Assembly (NCBI GenBank): GCA_032718565.1
Contig: JAVGVS010000021.1
Coordinates: 2,989,384 to 3,053,383, forward strand
Length of the DNA stretch: 64,000 bases
Reading direction: 5' to 3'
Source of the DNA: Distichodus sexfasciatus
Taxonomy: Eukaryota > Chordata > Actinopteri > Characiformes > Distichodontidae
Shown here piece after piece: positions 42,801 to 54,303 of this stretch. The notes below the pieces were generated by a model that did no database searches, was not told the DNA's origin, and saw nothing but the letters and a program-made list of their open reading frames with translations. The stretch's first letter is position 1. Each line of letters opens with the position of its first letter. The translations under genes and the position numbers were made by a program.

Positions 42801-43619
42801 TTTAGAAAAACTTGTATGTCCTGATACTCATAAATACACTCACAATATGACACTATGACACTGCCTCAGTGCTTATACCTAGCTTCATTTTCTATGTCAC
42901 TCATTCTCGCTTGTGCGCACACACACACCATTTATTATCTGACCCAAGGCCAGCCAGCAGAATAGTGGACAGATGACACACAGGTCGCAGTAATAATCGG
43001 CTTACTGGAAACAGGCAAAAGCATTTGTGTAATTGAAGAATTCCTATCTGCAGTATTCTTGGATATATTGTCACAGCAGCACACTTTCTCCATTTGACCC
43101 GTGACATGTCGTTTGAAGTTCTTAGACTGGTTTTAAAGAAATTATTAAACCTTTTTAAACCAGGATTTACATTTCTGCTTCAGTTTCATGGCTGTTTTCA
43201 GTGAGCTTTCTCTTAAAAGTGGAAACAATCAAAAAGAAAGTGTGTGCATGTAAATATAAATTAGATGCAAATTATTGGTCGTCAGGTGTCATTGCTGACA
43301 TTTTCTGATATTGATAAATACAGAGGAAAAAACTTCTGCAGAATGTCAAGTTGGACAAACGTAAATGTGAACTATGCCTATGACAGTTCATATTAATTCT
43401 ACTTCCGATTCAGTTTCATAAAATAAATGTTTCACCTGTTCTGTGCTTAAAAAAACTTCACAATTAGTCTATACAATGTTATAAAGTTATAAGCCACTAC
43501 TACTCTATTATCTTACAATTCTTTCCTCTCTTTCACTTTAACAACTTATTTTTTGAATATGCCACAAATAATAATAGTAATAATAATGCAATAAAACCAA
43601 TAATGCATCCACTCACGTT
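39833..43619. other. Non-coding DNA upstream of cdh10 exon 2
   Basis: A poly-G run at 40481-40494 and CT-rich tracts at 41228-41255 and 42398-42485 are present. 40080-41200 and 41290-42130 are complex and mostly repeat-free. I see no exon of any recognised protein. Confidence 0.4.
42398..42485. repeat. CT-rich simple tract
   Basis: About 90 bp of CTCTCT/CCCTCT repeats with few interruptions. Confidence 0.9.
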
Positions 43620-44110
43620 ATTAGTCGCAACTCGCTGCGATGATTCTCCTCCCGGTGGCTTCGGAGCCGTCTTTGAGAAACTTTAATCAAATATTTCCCA
43701 GATTAGAGAGCTGTATATCTCCACGGCGGCCGCGTAAGTCCTGGTGCGCAGGGCATCTGTCTTAATGATAACCTTCAGATTCGGCGTACGCGGGAGGAAT
43801 TACGTACATGACTGCACTCTTTCAGGACGCTCCTTTCATCCGTCTGAGGGAGAGAGCGAGAGCGAGTGTGAGCGCGAGAGGGAGAGACCGGGAGAGGGAG
43901 GGAGAGAGAGGGTAAAGGAGAGAGAGAAAAACGAAGAGAAGGAAAGATGTAGAGAGAGTGAGTGAGGGAGGGGAGAGAGCAGGAGATGGAGGGAGAGAGG
44001 AGTGAGAAAGGTTTTACCTTCAGTTTTCATGCTTCATTGCTGATCTATGCATTAGCAGGCACGCGGCTGTCCCTCCTTAGCGCAACCGCGCACTGGCTCC
44101 TCTGACACCT
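43620..44110 (-). promoter_or_regulatory. Candidate cdh10 promoter / non-coding exon 1 region
   Basis: The most CpG-dense stretch upstream of the gene (CGGCGGCCGCG at 43723-43733, GGCGTACGCGGGAGG, and GCGCAACCGCGCACTGG at 44080-44096), with a GA-rich block (43848-43999) between. On the minus strand ACTGAAGGTAAAAC near 44017 could be an exon 1 donor. A plus-strand GTAAGT is also present, so direction is not fixed. Weak, positional evidence only. Confidence 0.25.
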
Positions 44111-44137
44111 TTCCTGCACTTGGGTTTCAGTACGTAC

Positions 44138-44138
<1 letters not shown>

Positions 44139-44229
<91 letters not shown>
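44139..44229. repeat. Long (GT)n microsatellite
   Basis: About 90 bp of perfect GT dinucleotide repeat (near 45 units), the longest pure microsatellite in the window. Confidence 0.97.
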
Positions 44230-44231
<2 letters not shown>

Positions 44232-44446
44232 GATGTATGAGTTACTGAGAGTCTATTTGAGAGAGTGTCACTCTTTCACCAACAGTCTGGTGTACCTCTG
44301 AGTCACTGTTTCACCCTGGTTTGCTCTCTTTCGTCAGGTTTTCATTTGTACTCGCTTCACTTTTTTAAAACGTTTGTTTGCTTTGTCTGTCATCGGAGGC
44401 TTTTGTCACTCTTTGTATTCTCCATTTTTCCAGTTGCATGCTGAAA

Positions 44447-44483
<37 letters not shown>

Positions 44484-46408
44484 TCTGTCAGTTGCTGTCA
44501 GGGAAAGAAGGAGAGAGGGGACTCAGCTCATGATTGGCTGCCACTCAGAAGTCCCCAGTAAAAAGACGACAGGCAGGGGAAAAAGAGAGACAGAAAGAAA
44601 GAGAGAGAAGAAAGAGGAGGGGTGAAGAGCGCCTTTAGTCCCCTGGAGCTGCGGTTTTGACTTAGCTTGCCATAGAGCACAGTGGGGGTGAAAGGATCCA
44701 TAAAAACTGGCACTAGGCGGTTAGGGCAGATACAGCAAAAGAGAGAAAGGGGGAAAGGATTGAGAGAAAGAGGGAGAGACAGAAAGGGGAAGGAGAAGGG
44801 GACAAAGGATAGCACAAGCAATAGATGGCAGTAACGATCCATTGCTAAAAGGCATTTCATGATGGATGGAGCCGTTGATGCTTGATGTCTAAAGCAATCT
44901 AAGCCCAATCTAATCCACCTTCAATGACAGCGGGATGAAGGAGAAAGAGCCCATAAGATGTAAATCAGCTGCATGGAGAGAAAGGAGAGAGGCAGGGGGA
45001 AAGAGGAGGAGGGCCGCTCACTTTCATTCTGCTCTTTGTGAGTTGGCCAGTTCTTGGAGGACAGTGTTCAGAAATTCTGTTTAAGGTCTGTCATTAGCAT
45101 CTCTCCTCACTTTTTGTGTGTGTATGTGTGTGTGTGTGTGTGTACGGACACCTTCCAGCCCAAGCGACAAGGAGTGAAAGAGGTGTAGCTTATGTACGGT
45201 GCAGGGAGAAGTCTCGGCGTTGACTAAGATAAAACGTTGGGCAATTCGATGCTCATGGTGTAAGTTAAATAAATAAAAAGAGAGATTAAGAGAACACAAG
45301 TAAGCTTGTAAAAGACAGATACTGTGTGTATATGAGGGAGAGAGAGAGAGGAACTGAGACTTTTTATGATTTTGTATAAAAGTATCACAGGCCTGATAAC
45401 CTATCTGGTGAAGACACTGTTAAACACACGGGTCTCTATGAATATTTTATCGGCAGGAAGAAGGGAGTCTGTGGAGACTGGCTGCCCCTTATGCTTTATC
45501 AACGCGTAGAAGGCAGAACGGATTTACCACGCCGTCCCCATCTGAAATTTATCCAAGTAAATTAACAAATTAGCAGATAAGAATGAAGGAGTGAGAGAAG
45601 ATTCCTCAGTGCAGTGCAAAGTCTAATTAACTCTGCCTCCGGCTTTCTGTTGTGGCAAATCCGTATGCTGTGTTTCTTAGTGGGGGAAAAGGCATTTGTA
45701 AATATTGTGTATGAATGTTCATGTATACACACACATACACCCTCCATGCACACGCTAACACACACATAGACTCCAACACATACAAGTCATTTATGAGCAA
45801 GCAGGATAAGAGAAGTTCGTGCAGCCAGTCTAGATCTGTGAGTTCTGTGGTAATTTTGCTTGTATTTGCGCCCCCTGGGAAATAAATTACGTTTGAAGCC
45901 CCAAAAATTCAGACTTTTATGGAATGAATATTTGTCGGAATCCCATCTCTCTGCACATTTCCTTTTCGCTTATGCTGGATGGTAAATTTAGAACTGAAAT
46001 ACAGGCAAACAAGAGCGCTTAGTGCTTGCTTTGGCAATCATGCTGAAAGATCCAAACTTGCAGTTCTTGCTTGTTTTCAGCTGGGTTTTGACTGAATTAA
46101 ACATTGTGGCTTTATGGGTGTGTAATGCTGTGTTATCAGCTGAATTCACACCGTAAAGCAGACACACTGATGGGTTTGGGTGGAACGTGTTCAGAGGGAA
46201 ACCTGTTTAGCTAAGCTGCTGATGTCAAACTGAAACCAAGGGAGACCAAGAGAAAGGTCAGGAGCTTTAAAAAGATTGACATTAATTCAAAATGCAGTTG
46301 TTTGTGATTTCAGTATTTGTCAGTCCTTTCATGTTTCATATTTGGATATTATAAGGATAGTCTATGTGTTGTGTTTGCCCTTGAACAAAGACTGGACTGC
46401 TACACCTA
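44230..46408. other. Non-coding DNA with simple repeats
   Basis: Contains (CT)n at 44449-44479, a GA-rich tract at 44560-44620 and 44735-44800, and (GT)n at 45113-45142. No coding frame recognised. Confidence 0.5.
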
Positions 46409-46536
46409 GGGCCAATTTACCAGTTGAGGATTAAGTCTAGTCCTAGGCTTAGTTTTGAGTTTGAATGGTAAATCTCCATTGGAACTACAATTTAGTCCAA
46501 GACTAAGCTTATTCCATGAGCAAGAAACCAGCCCCT
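46409..46536. mobile_element. Palindromic fold-back element
   Basis: Fourth copy of the element clustered at 418-830: starts GGGCCAATTTACCAGTTG, arms AAGTCTAGTCCTAGGC and TTTAGTCCAAGACTAAGC, ends CAAGAAACCAGCCCC. Confidence 0.7.
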
Positions 46537-47489
46537 AGTGTTATGTTTTATACTATGACTTTTGAAAACTCAACCCAAAAGACCCAAACCCTAAATCTTA
46601 GATACTGCTAAATTCAATATACTCTGGTTTCATTGGAAAATGCTACTATTTACCTCTATGGAAGCCTAAGGTATAATCTCACATGTTCTTATCTTTTTCT
46701 TAGCTCTTAAAAACTGTTTTAATTTGATTTTGCTCTCAATCCTTCCAATAGTAGATGTCAGTTTAATGTTTTTGCCCACAGAATGACCTTAAAAAGTCCC
46801 AGAAAAGTCCCCCTGTAATATTTGAAATCCATGTCTAGTATGTGGAAAAGGATTTAAATGAAATACTGGAGTTTTATTTTTTGAGGAGGGTCTTTTTTGA
46901 AGTAAGCCTTTATGCTACGCCTTAATCTTCTGCGTTGCGTTCCATAAGTTTACCTCCATACTGTCATTCAGAATGGAGCTTCATGTAACAGAGCTTAGAG
47001 GGCCAACTAGGAACAAGATTTGAAATCCCACATGCATGCCTTGGAAGAAGCCTTAGGGAAAGCCAACAGGAAACAGGCAAATACATGATGCTGAACTAGT
47101 GTTCATTATTTAGTTAATGTTAACATAACAGCAATACGAAATCTGGCCAACACATCACTTGGCTGGGAGATTGCCTTTGTTATGAAGTAGAACATCTGAG
47201 GAAAGGAGACTTACATGACTTTGATTTTACTCAGGACCGTTTTTATAACATATCCTTAAATATTGAGCCAAATGTTTGACAAGCTGGTATCATTTTCGGA
47301 TGTTACCCTCGAGCGACTTTTGAATACCATTGTCTGAATGTGCGGCAGACAGAACAGAACCCAAAACCAGAAAGGTTGTTAGCTTTCTTAAAGTGACTCT
47401 TTAAAATTTTTATATTGACTCAGTTTAGTCTTGAGTTGAGGAAGTTTTTTCTTACTATAAGGTCATTTCTGGCCACTGTTCCTGAATGT
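46537..47489. other. Non-coding, nothing recognised
   Basis: Ordinary AT-rich sequence without repeats or frames of note. Confidence 0.4.
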
Positions 47490-47678
47490 GGGCTGCACAG
47501 TGGCGCAGTGGTTAGCGCTGCTGCTTCACAGTGAGAAGGTCCTAGGTTCAACACCTGGGTCGGCCGTGGAGCCTTTCTGTGTGGAGTTTGCATGCTCTCC
47601 CTGTGTTTGTGTGGGTTTCCTCCGGGTGCTCCGGTTTCCTCCCACAGATCCGGTTCAGATAATGAATGAATGAATTAT
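47490..47678 (+). mobile_element. Family A SINE, internally deleted
   Basis: Head GGCTGCACAGTGGCGCAGTGG, the GTGGAGTTTGCATGCTCTCC block and GTGCTCCGGTTTCCTCCCAC; it then jumps directly to the end (GGTTCAGATAATGAATGAATG). Flanked by CTGAATGT (47482-47489 and 47679-47686). Confidence 0.8.
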
Positions 47679-48098
47679 CTGAATGTCTTTACAACAAATG
47701 TGCAATGGGATAGCCTGGAGTTTTGATGCAGGAATTCGCTTTCTGTCTGGTTTTCTTCTCATCTTGACCTCCTGATTGAAAGTTTGTATAAAATTTGGAT
47801 GCTTCTGTGATGTCCAAAAGCAAATTTTCCCTGTGTGGTATTCTATACTTCAGTGCAGGAGTGTCAAATTTATATGCTTCATAAATTTACATGGTAGCTC
47901 AAGGCATGTGAGCATGTTAGTGGCTGCATATGGCATGTATTCCTCTCTAGACTGAGTTGTGTGTGTGTGTGCATGTGAGTGCATGTGTGCGTGTGCATGT
48001 GTCTGAGCGAGACGATTTAAACATAGGTCATATCATCAAGTTAATTATTACCAAAGGGGGGCAATGTTGAGCTGAAGCTCCAGTTTCACTGGACGTAC

Positions 48099-48100
48099 TC

Positions 48101-48154
<54 letters not shown>

Positions 48155-48170
48155 TGTGTGTGTGTGTGTT
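48099..48170. repeat. Compound (GT)(GA)(GT) microsatellite
   Basis: GT run, then about 34 bp of GA, then another GT run. Confidence 0.95.
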
Positions 48171-48607
48171 TCTAAAAATAGGCCTCTAAAAGGATTCATC
48201 AACAAACAAATACATTGAAGCAGGAGGCAAAGTGGCAAACAAAGTTATACACTCGGCCTGCCGTAAGATTAATACATATCATAGAGAGATCATTGGAGAG
48301 GCATTAATGTGATTTATTAGCCCCCCCCCCCGCTTTAGCCCAAAACACACACACACACTTTAATATGCATGAGAGACTCTGCATTTCATCTTCATGCTGT
48401 TGACAGCCGATTATGAATGTGACGTGTAATGCTGAGAGTTTAAAGTCTGCACAAACACTCACACACATACACACAGATCTGGGTCTTGCTATCTTTGTGA
48501 GGTACTTCCATATTCACCCATCATTTCTAGATTTAGATAATTCAACATCTCCACTGTGATCTTAACCTCAGAAACCAAACACAACTCTTTTGATAAAGTT
48601 TTCAATA

Positions 48608-48856
48608 AATACGAGAGTGATTATTTGTTATTGTGAACACAGTACACAGTGCACCACAACGCAGTGTGACTTCTGCATTTGACCTAGGTGTGAACCAGCA
48701 GCTTTTTTTGGGAATGCCCAGGCAGCAGTGCTTGGGGATGGTGCCTTGCTCATGAGTACCTCAGTTGTACCTTTACTGGTCCAGGTTTCAATGCAGTGAC
48801 CTTATGATCACGGGGCGAACTCCGCTATAACCGGTATGCTATCAACTGTCCCAGAA
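48608..48856 (-). mobile_element. Family B SINE, near full length
   Basis: Minus copy: tail GTGATTATTTGTTATTGTGAAC, GTGACTTCTGCATTTGACC, CAGTGCTTGGGGATGGTGCC, GTACCTCAGTTGTACC and head CTATAACCGGTATGCTATC. It gives the uninterrupted reading for the split copy at 18.4-19.6 kb. Confidence 0.8.
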
Positions 48857-50239
48857 CCTTTAAATAATGGCATTTTTTCTCATGAGGACTGGAGTTTTTC
48901 CTTTCCACTATCACCTTAGGCTTTCCGGTTAGTTGATTGGAGTCTGTAATATGTAAAACTGCTTTGTGACAATGTCTGTTGTAAAAAGCACTGAACAAAC
49001 CCATTAAAATTAGAAGCTGGTCCTCACATACAAAAATATGCTCACAAAAATATGACACTTTGACAAGTTTCGCTGCCAAATTCACAGACCTACAAATCGC
49101 TCCACAGCCACATCTTACTCTGTGAGGTCTTTTCGCTGACTGTACCTAATAGATATTTCTAATAAATGATTTTCATCAAAGACCAAAAGCAAATCTTTTG
49201 ACTTAGTTTTTCAAATAAATGCTGGATTTTATCTATGCTAGTGCTTCTTACTTTAAAAAAATGTACTATTACAGATAAAATAATATGATAAATCTTTCAT
49301 ATTAGGCTTTCCTATTATTTAGGGTAGGTTTTCAACCAGTGGTCTGTGACATGCAATCCAGTTTCACTACCAAAATTGTTTTTTAAAAATGATTTTATTT
49401 CATTTAATTTTGAAAAAACATTTCCAGAAGTTTTGGCATCTTTTTGAAAAATTAATTTGATTAATTTTAAATATAAAAAAAAGGGAACAGTCATGTCTCA
49501 CAAAAACTTGTCCACGTGCACACACACAGACACACACACACACTTTAATATGTAAGAAAGCCTTTGCATTTCATGCTGCATGTTATAAATGTCCGATTAT
49601 GATATAAATAGCCACTTATAAATGTGATGTGTAATATGCTGAGTTTAAGGTCTGCAAACACACACACACGCACACACATGCACATACTTCAGTATATGAG
49701 AACAAACACAAGCTTGACAGCAGTTCAAATCCTCAGTGTTGGCAAGGAGCTGGTGTGTGTTATGGAGCCAGGTCTTCCTGCCTGTTTAACACCCAGAAGG
49801 TCACTGGCATAAAGGCTGTGCTCTGAACAGGGCTGAGCTGAACCGGGGACATTTGTAAGGAGACACTAAGTGGTTGTGATGTTCTGAAGTCTCACGTCTT
49901 TGCCACTAAGCCGTCAGGTGCACTGATGAACATTTGATCTCGTCCCTGTGTGGAGCAGGTCAGTACTGTGATCAGTAACGGTGGGCGCTCAAGGAAACGG
50001 CTGGATTTATGCCTCTAAAATAACACATCTATTATGTATAAATTATGTACATTGATAAAAGGGAGCTTTAACGAATTCACATGTCAACGTTTTCTTTTTG
50101 CTTCAGCATTATACATGGATGCACTCCATGGAGAATAGATGGCATCATTTAGTAGATGCACTCTCATTTTTATTCTTTCATGCTCTTTTATAGATTCTTT
50201 TGTGCGTCTGTTCGAAATTCATTCTTCTCATGACACTTC
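48857..50239. other. Non-coding, short CA runs
   Basis: Two similar stretches, 48340-48480 and 49510-49690, share CACACACACTTTAATATG, CTTTGCATTTCATG-like and GTGATGTGTAATATGCTGAG words, which suggests an old segmental duplication about 1.2 kb apart. No genes. Confidence 0.45.
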
Positions 50240-50339
50240 ACATCTCTCTCTCTCTCTCTCTTTCTCTCTCTCCCCCTCTCCCTCTCTCTCTGTCTGTCTG
50301 TTTCTCAGCTCCTCTCTCTCTCACTCACCATCCCTCCCT

Positions 50340-50381
<42 letters not shown>

Positions 50382-50632
50382 CATCCTTTCCTTGTCTCTC
50401 TCTCACACTCGCCTTCTCCATGCCTCACATGCTCTCTCAGCCTCTCCTTTTTCTCTCAGCCTTTCTCACTGCCTCTCCCCCTTTTCTCTCTCTCTCGTGC
50501 CATCATTGTCTGACTTTCTCTCTCACTCCCTCCCTGACACCCTCTCTCGCTCTCTTTTTCTTTATCTTTCACTCTCTGTCTCTGTCTCATTGTCTTTTGC
50601 CTCCCTGCCTCTCTCCCTGAGTCACAGTGAGG
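50240..50632. repeat. Long CT-rich polypyrimidine tract
   Basis: About 390 bp almost wholly of C and T on the plus strand, mainly CTCTCT with CCCT variants, pure (CT)n at 50341-50377. Long open frames here (Leu/Ser only) are compositional. Confidence 0.95.
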
Positions 50633-51189
50633 TAAAATGTTCTTCCTCTTTCTCTGCCCTTGCCCCTATTTTTTACACCTTGTCATAAGCAGATGAATCA
50701 ACTATTTATGTCCTGATCTGCACTGCAGGACTTTTTTTTTTTACTGTGGCTGTTTAGAGTGATTGAGTTGGCGAGAGAGAGGGCTAGGCAGTACTGAGGC
50801 GGTGCACTGGGCTCAGCTGTTTTAGCTTAAATGTGACGCATTTGATCAAAATCACATCACAACTTTCAGAAATATATTTAACAAAAAATATAATGTCCAT
50901 GCACTGGGCTTTGGGAGGCGACATGCAGTGCCGCCCTGTTTCTGGTGAATTTGTCAGTACATTTTATAAATGACTTGGCGGTCTCTGAGATGAACAACAA
51001 ACTCAAATAAACACAGTGTGTATGGCAATTACATACATGTTATACTGTTTTAAAATAATTATTAACAAGATATGATTTCTAAAAATGCAGCTGTTGTGCA
51101 ATTATTGTTCATGATATAGAGTCAACTGAATAGTGGGAGTTCACTGAATAGTTGTAGGTAGTTGTAGGCTGAATACCCCATGTAACCAA

Positions 51190-51404
51190 ATTGTCTCTCT
51201 TTCTACTTCCAGTTTAAAGTGTATATTTTATATTCTGTTTATATATTGCTTACTCTATGTGCCTGATTTGTTCTTTGTTCCTTGTTCTTTGTTCTTTGCA
51301 CTTTTTAAACTGAAGCCATGTCGTCTCATTTCTCTGTATACTTGTACAGTATATAGCAGAGATGACAATAAAGTTTACTTTGAATTTGACTTTGACTTTT
51401 GACT
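51190..51404 (+). mobile_element. LINE 3' end
   Basis: Ends ATGACAATAAAGTTTACTTTG followed by (GACTTT)n, the usual 3' tail of a fish LINE, preceded by TTGTTCTTTG repeats and TGTATACTTGTACAG. Only the untranslated tail is here. Confidence 0.55.
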
Positions 51405-51436
51405 TTTCATTTATTAATTATCTGAACTACTTAATC

Positions 51437-52004
51437 CAATGGTCACCAACCTTTTCAAGTCCAGATTCACTGTCCAGATTCCCTGACCTTGGTCCTATTG
51501 AAACACTGAGAGAAAAAGACAGCAAAAACAGAGAAAAGATCTTTTGGTCAAATTGAGATGGGTATTTGTTTTTGTACTTGTATTTTTGTAACACTCTGTT
51601 CCATGTTGAGTATAATAAGCCATATAAATAATACACATTTATATAGTATGTTTTGTACATTGTACTTAGTACAAAGGTGCCACTTGGGAGCCGAAAGAGC
51701 CAGCTCTTTTTAGTGACCCGAGCTATTAGAACTGACTCTCTTAAAAGAGTCGGAATTCCCATCACTAATATCTGCATCAAGAACACTTCTCATTGGTCAG
51801 TTAAAAGCATTTTTCTCTGATCTCATTGGTTGCTTTCATGCTACTATGAAAATGCGGTAACTGGTCCAATAGAGAGGGAGGCACTTCCAAAACCAAAAGT
51901 TAATAAGGCGAGATTTAATATATTTTTTCTTTTTATATTCGGGATCTAATGTGAACGCCTCAGAGATCTACCGGTCTATCCTAACGACAGGTTGGCGACC
52001 CCTG
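51437..52004 (+). mobile_element. 568-bp hAT-type element inside a SINE
   Basis: Inverted ends CAATGGTCACCAACCTT and, from the right, CAGGGGTCGCCAACCTGTC, close to the CAGGGGTC ends of many hAT elements. Flanks ACTTAATC (51429-51436) and GCTTAATC (52005-52012). Contains a further fragment at about 51668-51770 with GCCAGCTCTTTTTAG and TCCCATCACTAAT, the half of another common fish DNA element. Confidence 0.75.
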
Positions 52005-52083
52005 GCTTAATCCCTTTCAGGTTCACTGGGACAGGAGCCTCAGGAGCCTATCCAAAGACTACGAGCGCAAGGTGGGGACCAAC

Positions 52084-52264
52084 TAGGGTTGCCACCTGTC
52101 CTGGTTTTACTAGGATTGTCCTTCTTTTTAATGGTCTGTCCCGGGGAAAAATCACTCTGCCAGGACACTGAATGTCATTGTTCAAGATGCGTTTCTGCTT
52201 GCTTATAGGCAAAGTGGTTGGTCGAAATGTCCAGGTTTTTTGTCAGACCTAGGTTGCAACCCTA
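52084..52264 (+). mobile_element. 181-bp hAT-type MITE inside a SINE
   Basis: Perfect 8-bp duplications GGACCAAC at 52076-52083 and 52265-52272. Inverted ends TAGGGTTGCCACCT and, from the right, TAGGGTTGCAACCT. No coding capacity. Confidence 0.9.
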
Positions 52265-52909
52265 GGACCAACCCTGAGTGGGCACCAACACACTGCAGGG
52301 CATACATTGCCACACAAACACATTCACACCTATGGGCCCAATTTAGAGTCACCAATAAGCCTAAACAAGCAGGGACAACATGCAAACTCCACACATAAAG
52401 ATCCCCAAACCCCTAACTGTGAGGTGACAGTGCTAAACCCACACACACCTGCATTTATATGCTTGGTTGTTCTTTATATTTATATTTTATTATAGGGTTA
52501 AACAAGGGAAATAACTATGAATAAACAAAAAAATAATCTTTGCAGCTGTCACATTATAGTATGCCTGCAAAAAATATGCTTCAGGTTTAAATTATTTGAT
52601 AAGAATCATGAATCTTACATGACTTACTTTGCTTAATTAACACCAGATTCTGTTGATGCACTGTTTATGCTTCCATATGTCATAACTCATACACAGTCCT
52701 GTTTCTAACTGTGCTTTCTGGTACATTTACTGCTACTAAGTAGAAAATGTCTGAATTGATTAGCGACCCGAGGTAAATGATTGGTAATTCTTTGTTTGCT
52801 ATTTGACTTTTGAGTAAATCTGCCGCTGCCAGAATTTGTACCCAAAACTAGCAGGAGGATACACTTACTCATCTAATTTTCTTTGCCTTGGCTGAATATT
52901 GAATTCAGG

Positions 52910-53375
52910 ATTCATTTCAAAATGTTGGTTCTCACTTTTGGTGAAGCTCCTCACTATATCGGTGACCTTGAGCACAGACTCTGTGTCCCGGTCGCGCTTT
53001 TACATCTCTCAGAACTGGACCTTCTTTCCATCCTTCATACTATATTGAAGCTATAAAGGGGTCATGCTTTTCTATCTGTTGAGCCAAGGTTATGAAATGA
53101 CCTCCCTCCTGCATTACACACGACTGAACCACTGAATTGTTTAAAAGCCAGCTAAAGACACAATTGCTGAAAATATATTTGATTAGGATTATTGCTTGAG
53201 AGAGTTTTAGTTTGGCTTTCATGGCCCTTCTGACTTGCTGTAATTTCACGTAGCTTGATGTACATTTTCTCTTATATATTACCAGTATTATTTTTGTGAA
53301 TTCTAATGTGCGGTATCTTGTGGCTTCCTGCCTGTGAAAGGAAGTGCTGCACAGTAGAATTCATAAATAAATTTG
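52910..53375 (+). mobile_element. LINE 3' fragment (L2/CR1-like)
   Basis: Contains the degraded end of a reverse transcriptase frame (words coding LP-CI, then FKSQLK-L-style residues around 53095-53165) and the AATTCATAAATAAATTTGTG tail. It is a relative of 55086-55412. Frames are broken by stops and shifts. Confidence 0.55.
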
Positions 53376-53446
53376 TGTCTTTATAAATAAATATTAGCTT
53401 TTTTATATGATACTTTGTACAGCATTTTATATTAATATGTTTTTTA

Positions 53447-53768
53447 GAGAGCGGCACGGTGGTGCAGTGGTTAGCACTGCCGCCTCACAGCGAGAAGGTC
53501 CTGGGCCCAATTCCCAGGTTGGCGTAGGGCCTTTCTGTGTGGAGTTTACTTGCTCTCCACGTGTTCTTCCAGGTGCTCCGGGTTCCTCCTATAGTCCAGA
53601 GGCATGCACTCTAGGCTGATTGTAGGTTGAAAGTGTGGTTGAGAGTGTGATTGTGTGAGTGTGTGTGCTCTCCAGTGTATTAGTGCTTACCAAGGGTTGG
53701 TCTCCACCTTGCCCCTGTAAGTTCCCGGGATAGGCTCCAGTCCCCCTGCGACCCCAGTTGGAATGAAT
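53447..53768 (+). mobile_element. Family A SINE, near full length
   Basis: Head GAGCGGCACGGTGGTGCAGTGG, B-box-like GGGCCCAATTCCCAGG, the TGTGTGGAGTTTACTTGCTC block, GATAGGCTCCAGTCCCC and GAATGAATG tail. The most complete plus-strand copy. Confidence 0.85.
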
Positions 53769-54303
53769 GAAACTTTTTTACACCAGATCTTGTCCACAAA
53801 GCTCTATTTTCAAAAGTTGTTGCTATTTTGTGAATTGCTTTTAGCAGATGCAATTGTTGACTTTTTTTTTTTACCATTCACTTCTTCACGACTGCTACTT
53901 TACTGCAGTTGCTGAGATTCAGACCAATCAGAGCTCTGTTAAACAGTCTATAAATCTTCCTCCATTTGATGGAACACTATCTAGAACATACACTTAGTTC
54001 TCACCGTCACTGATTGGGAGTTGTGATATAAACTCAACACCAGTAGGGCATTATAAGATTTGTTTACCTCATCACGAGTCAACGGATGAGTGATCACACA
54101 GCTGCTCAGGTGCTGAGCTATAATCCTGAAAAGCCCAAGCTGGCGCACAGACAGAACCCCAGCGCTGCCTCCGTCTCTAGTGACCGCTGGGAGATTTCAC
54201 AAGCCTCCGCTGGCAGATGCTTTTCCGGTCCGCTCTGGCCGGAGTCAGGGACAGAGAGCGAGCTCTGGGTAATTCAGTGCTAAACTCAGATAAGTCAAGC
54301 CTT

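Larger units (their letters stand above)
51405..52445 (-). mobile_element. Family A SINE split by two hAT-type insertions
   Basis: SINE pieces 51405-51436, 52005-52083 and 52265-52445. Removing the inserts gives the normal minus order: ATTATCTGAACTACTTAATC, CAGGAGCCTATCC, GGGGACCAACCCTG, CACTGCAGGGCATAC, CATGCAAACTCCACAC and the tRNA-like CTAACTGTGAGGTGACAGTGC. Sister copy: 62999-63341. Confidence 0.75.

Noticed and set aside
47490..47560. Possible tRNA gene (A- and B-box-like words)
   Set aside because: No full cloverleaf; the stretch is the head of a SINE family repeated five times in the window.
50139..50688. Open frames of 93-162 codons in the CT tract
   Set aside because: Products are Leu/Ser repeats forced by CTCTCT; no start context, no domain.
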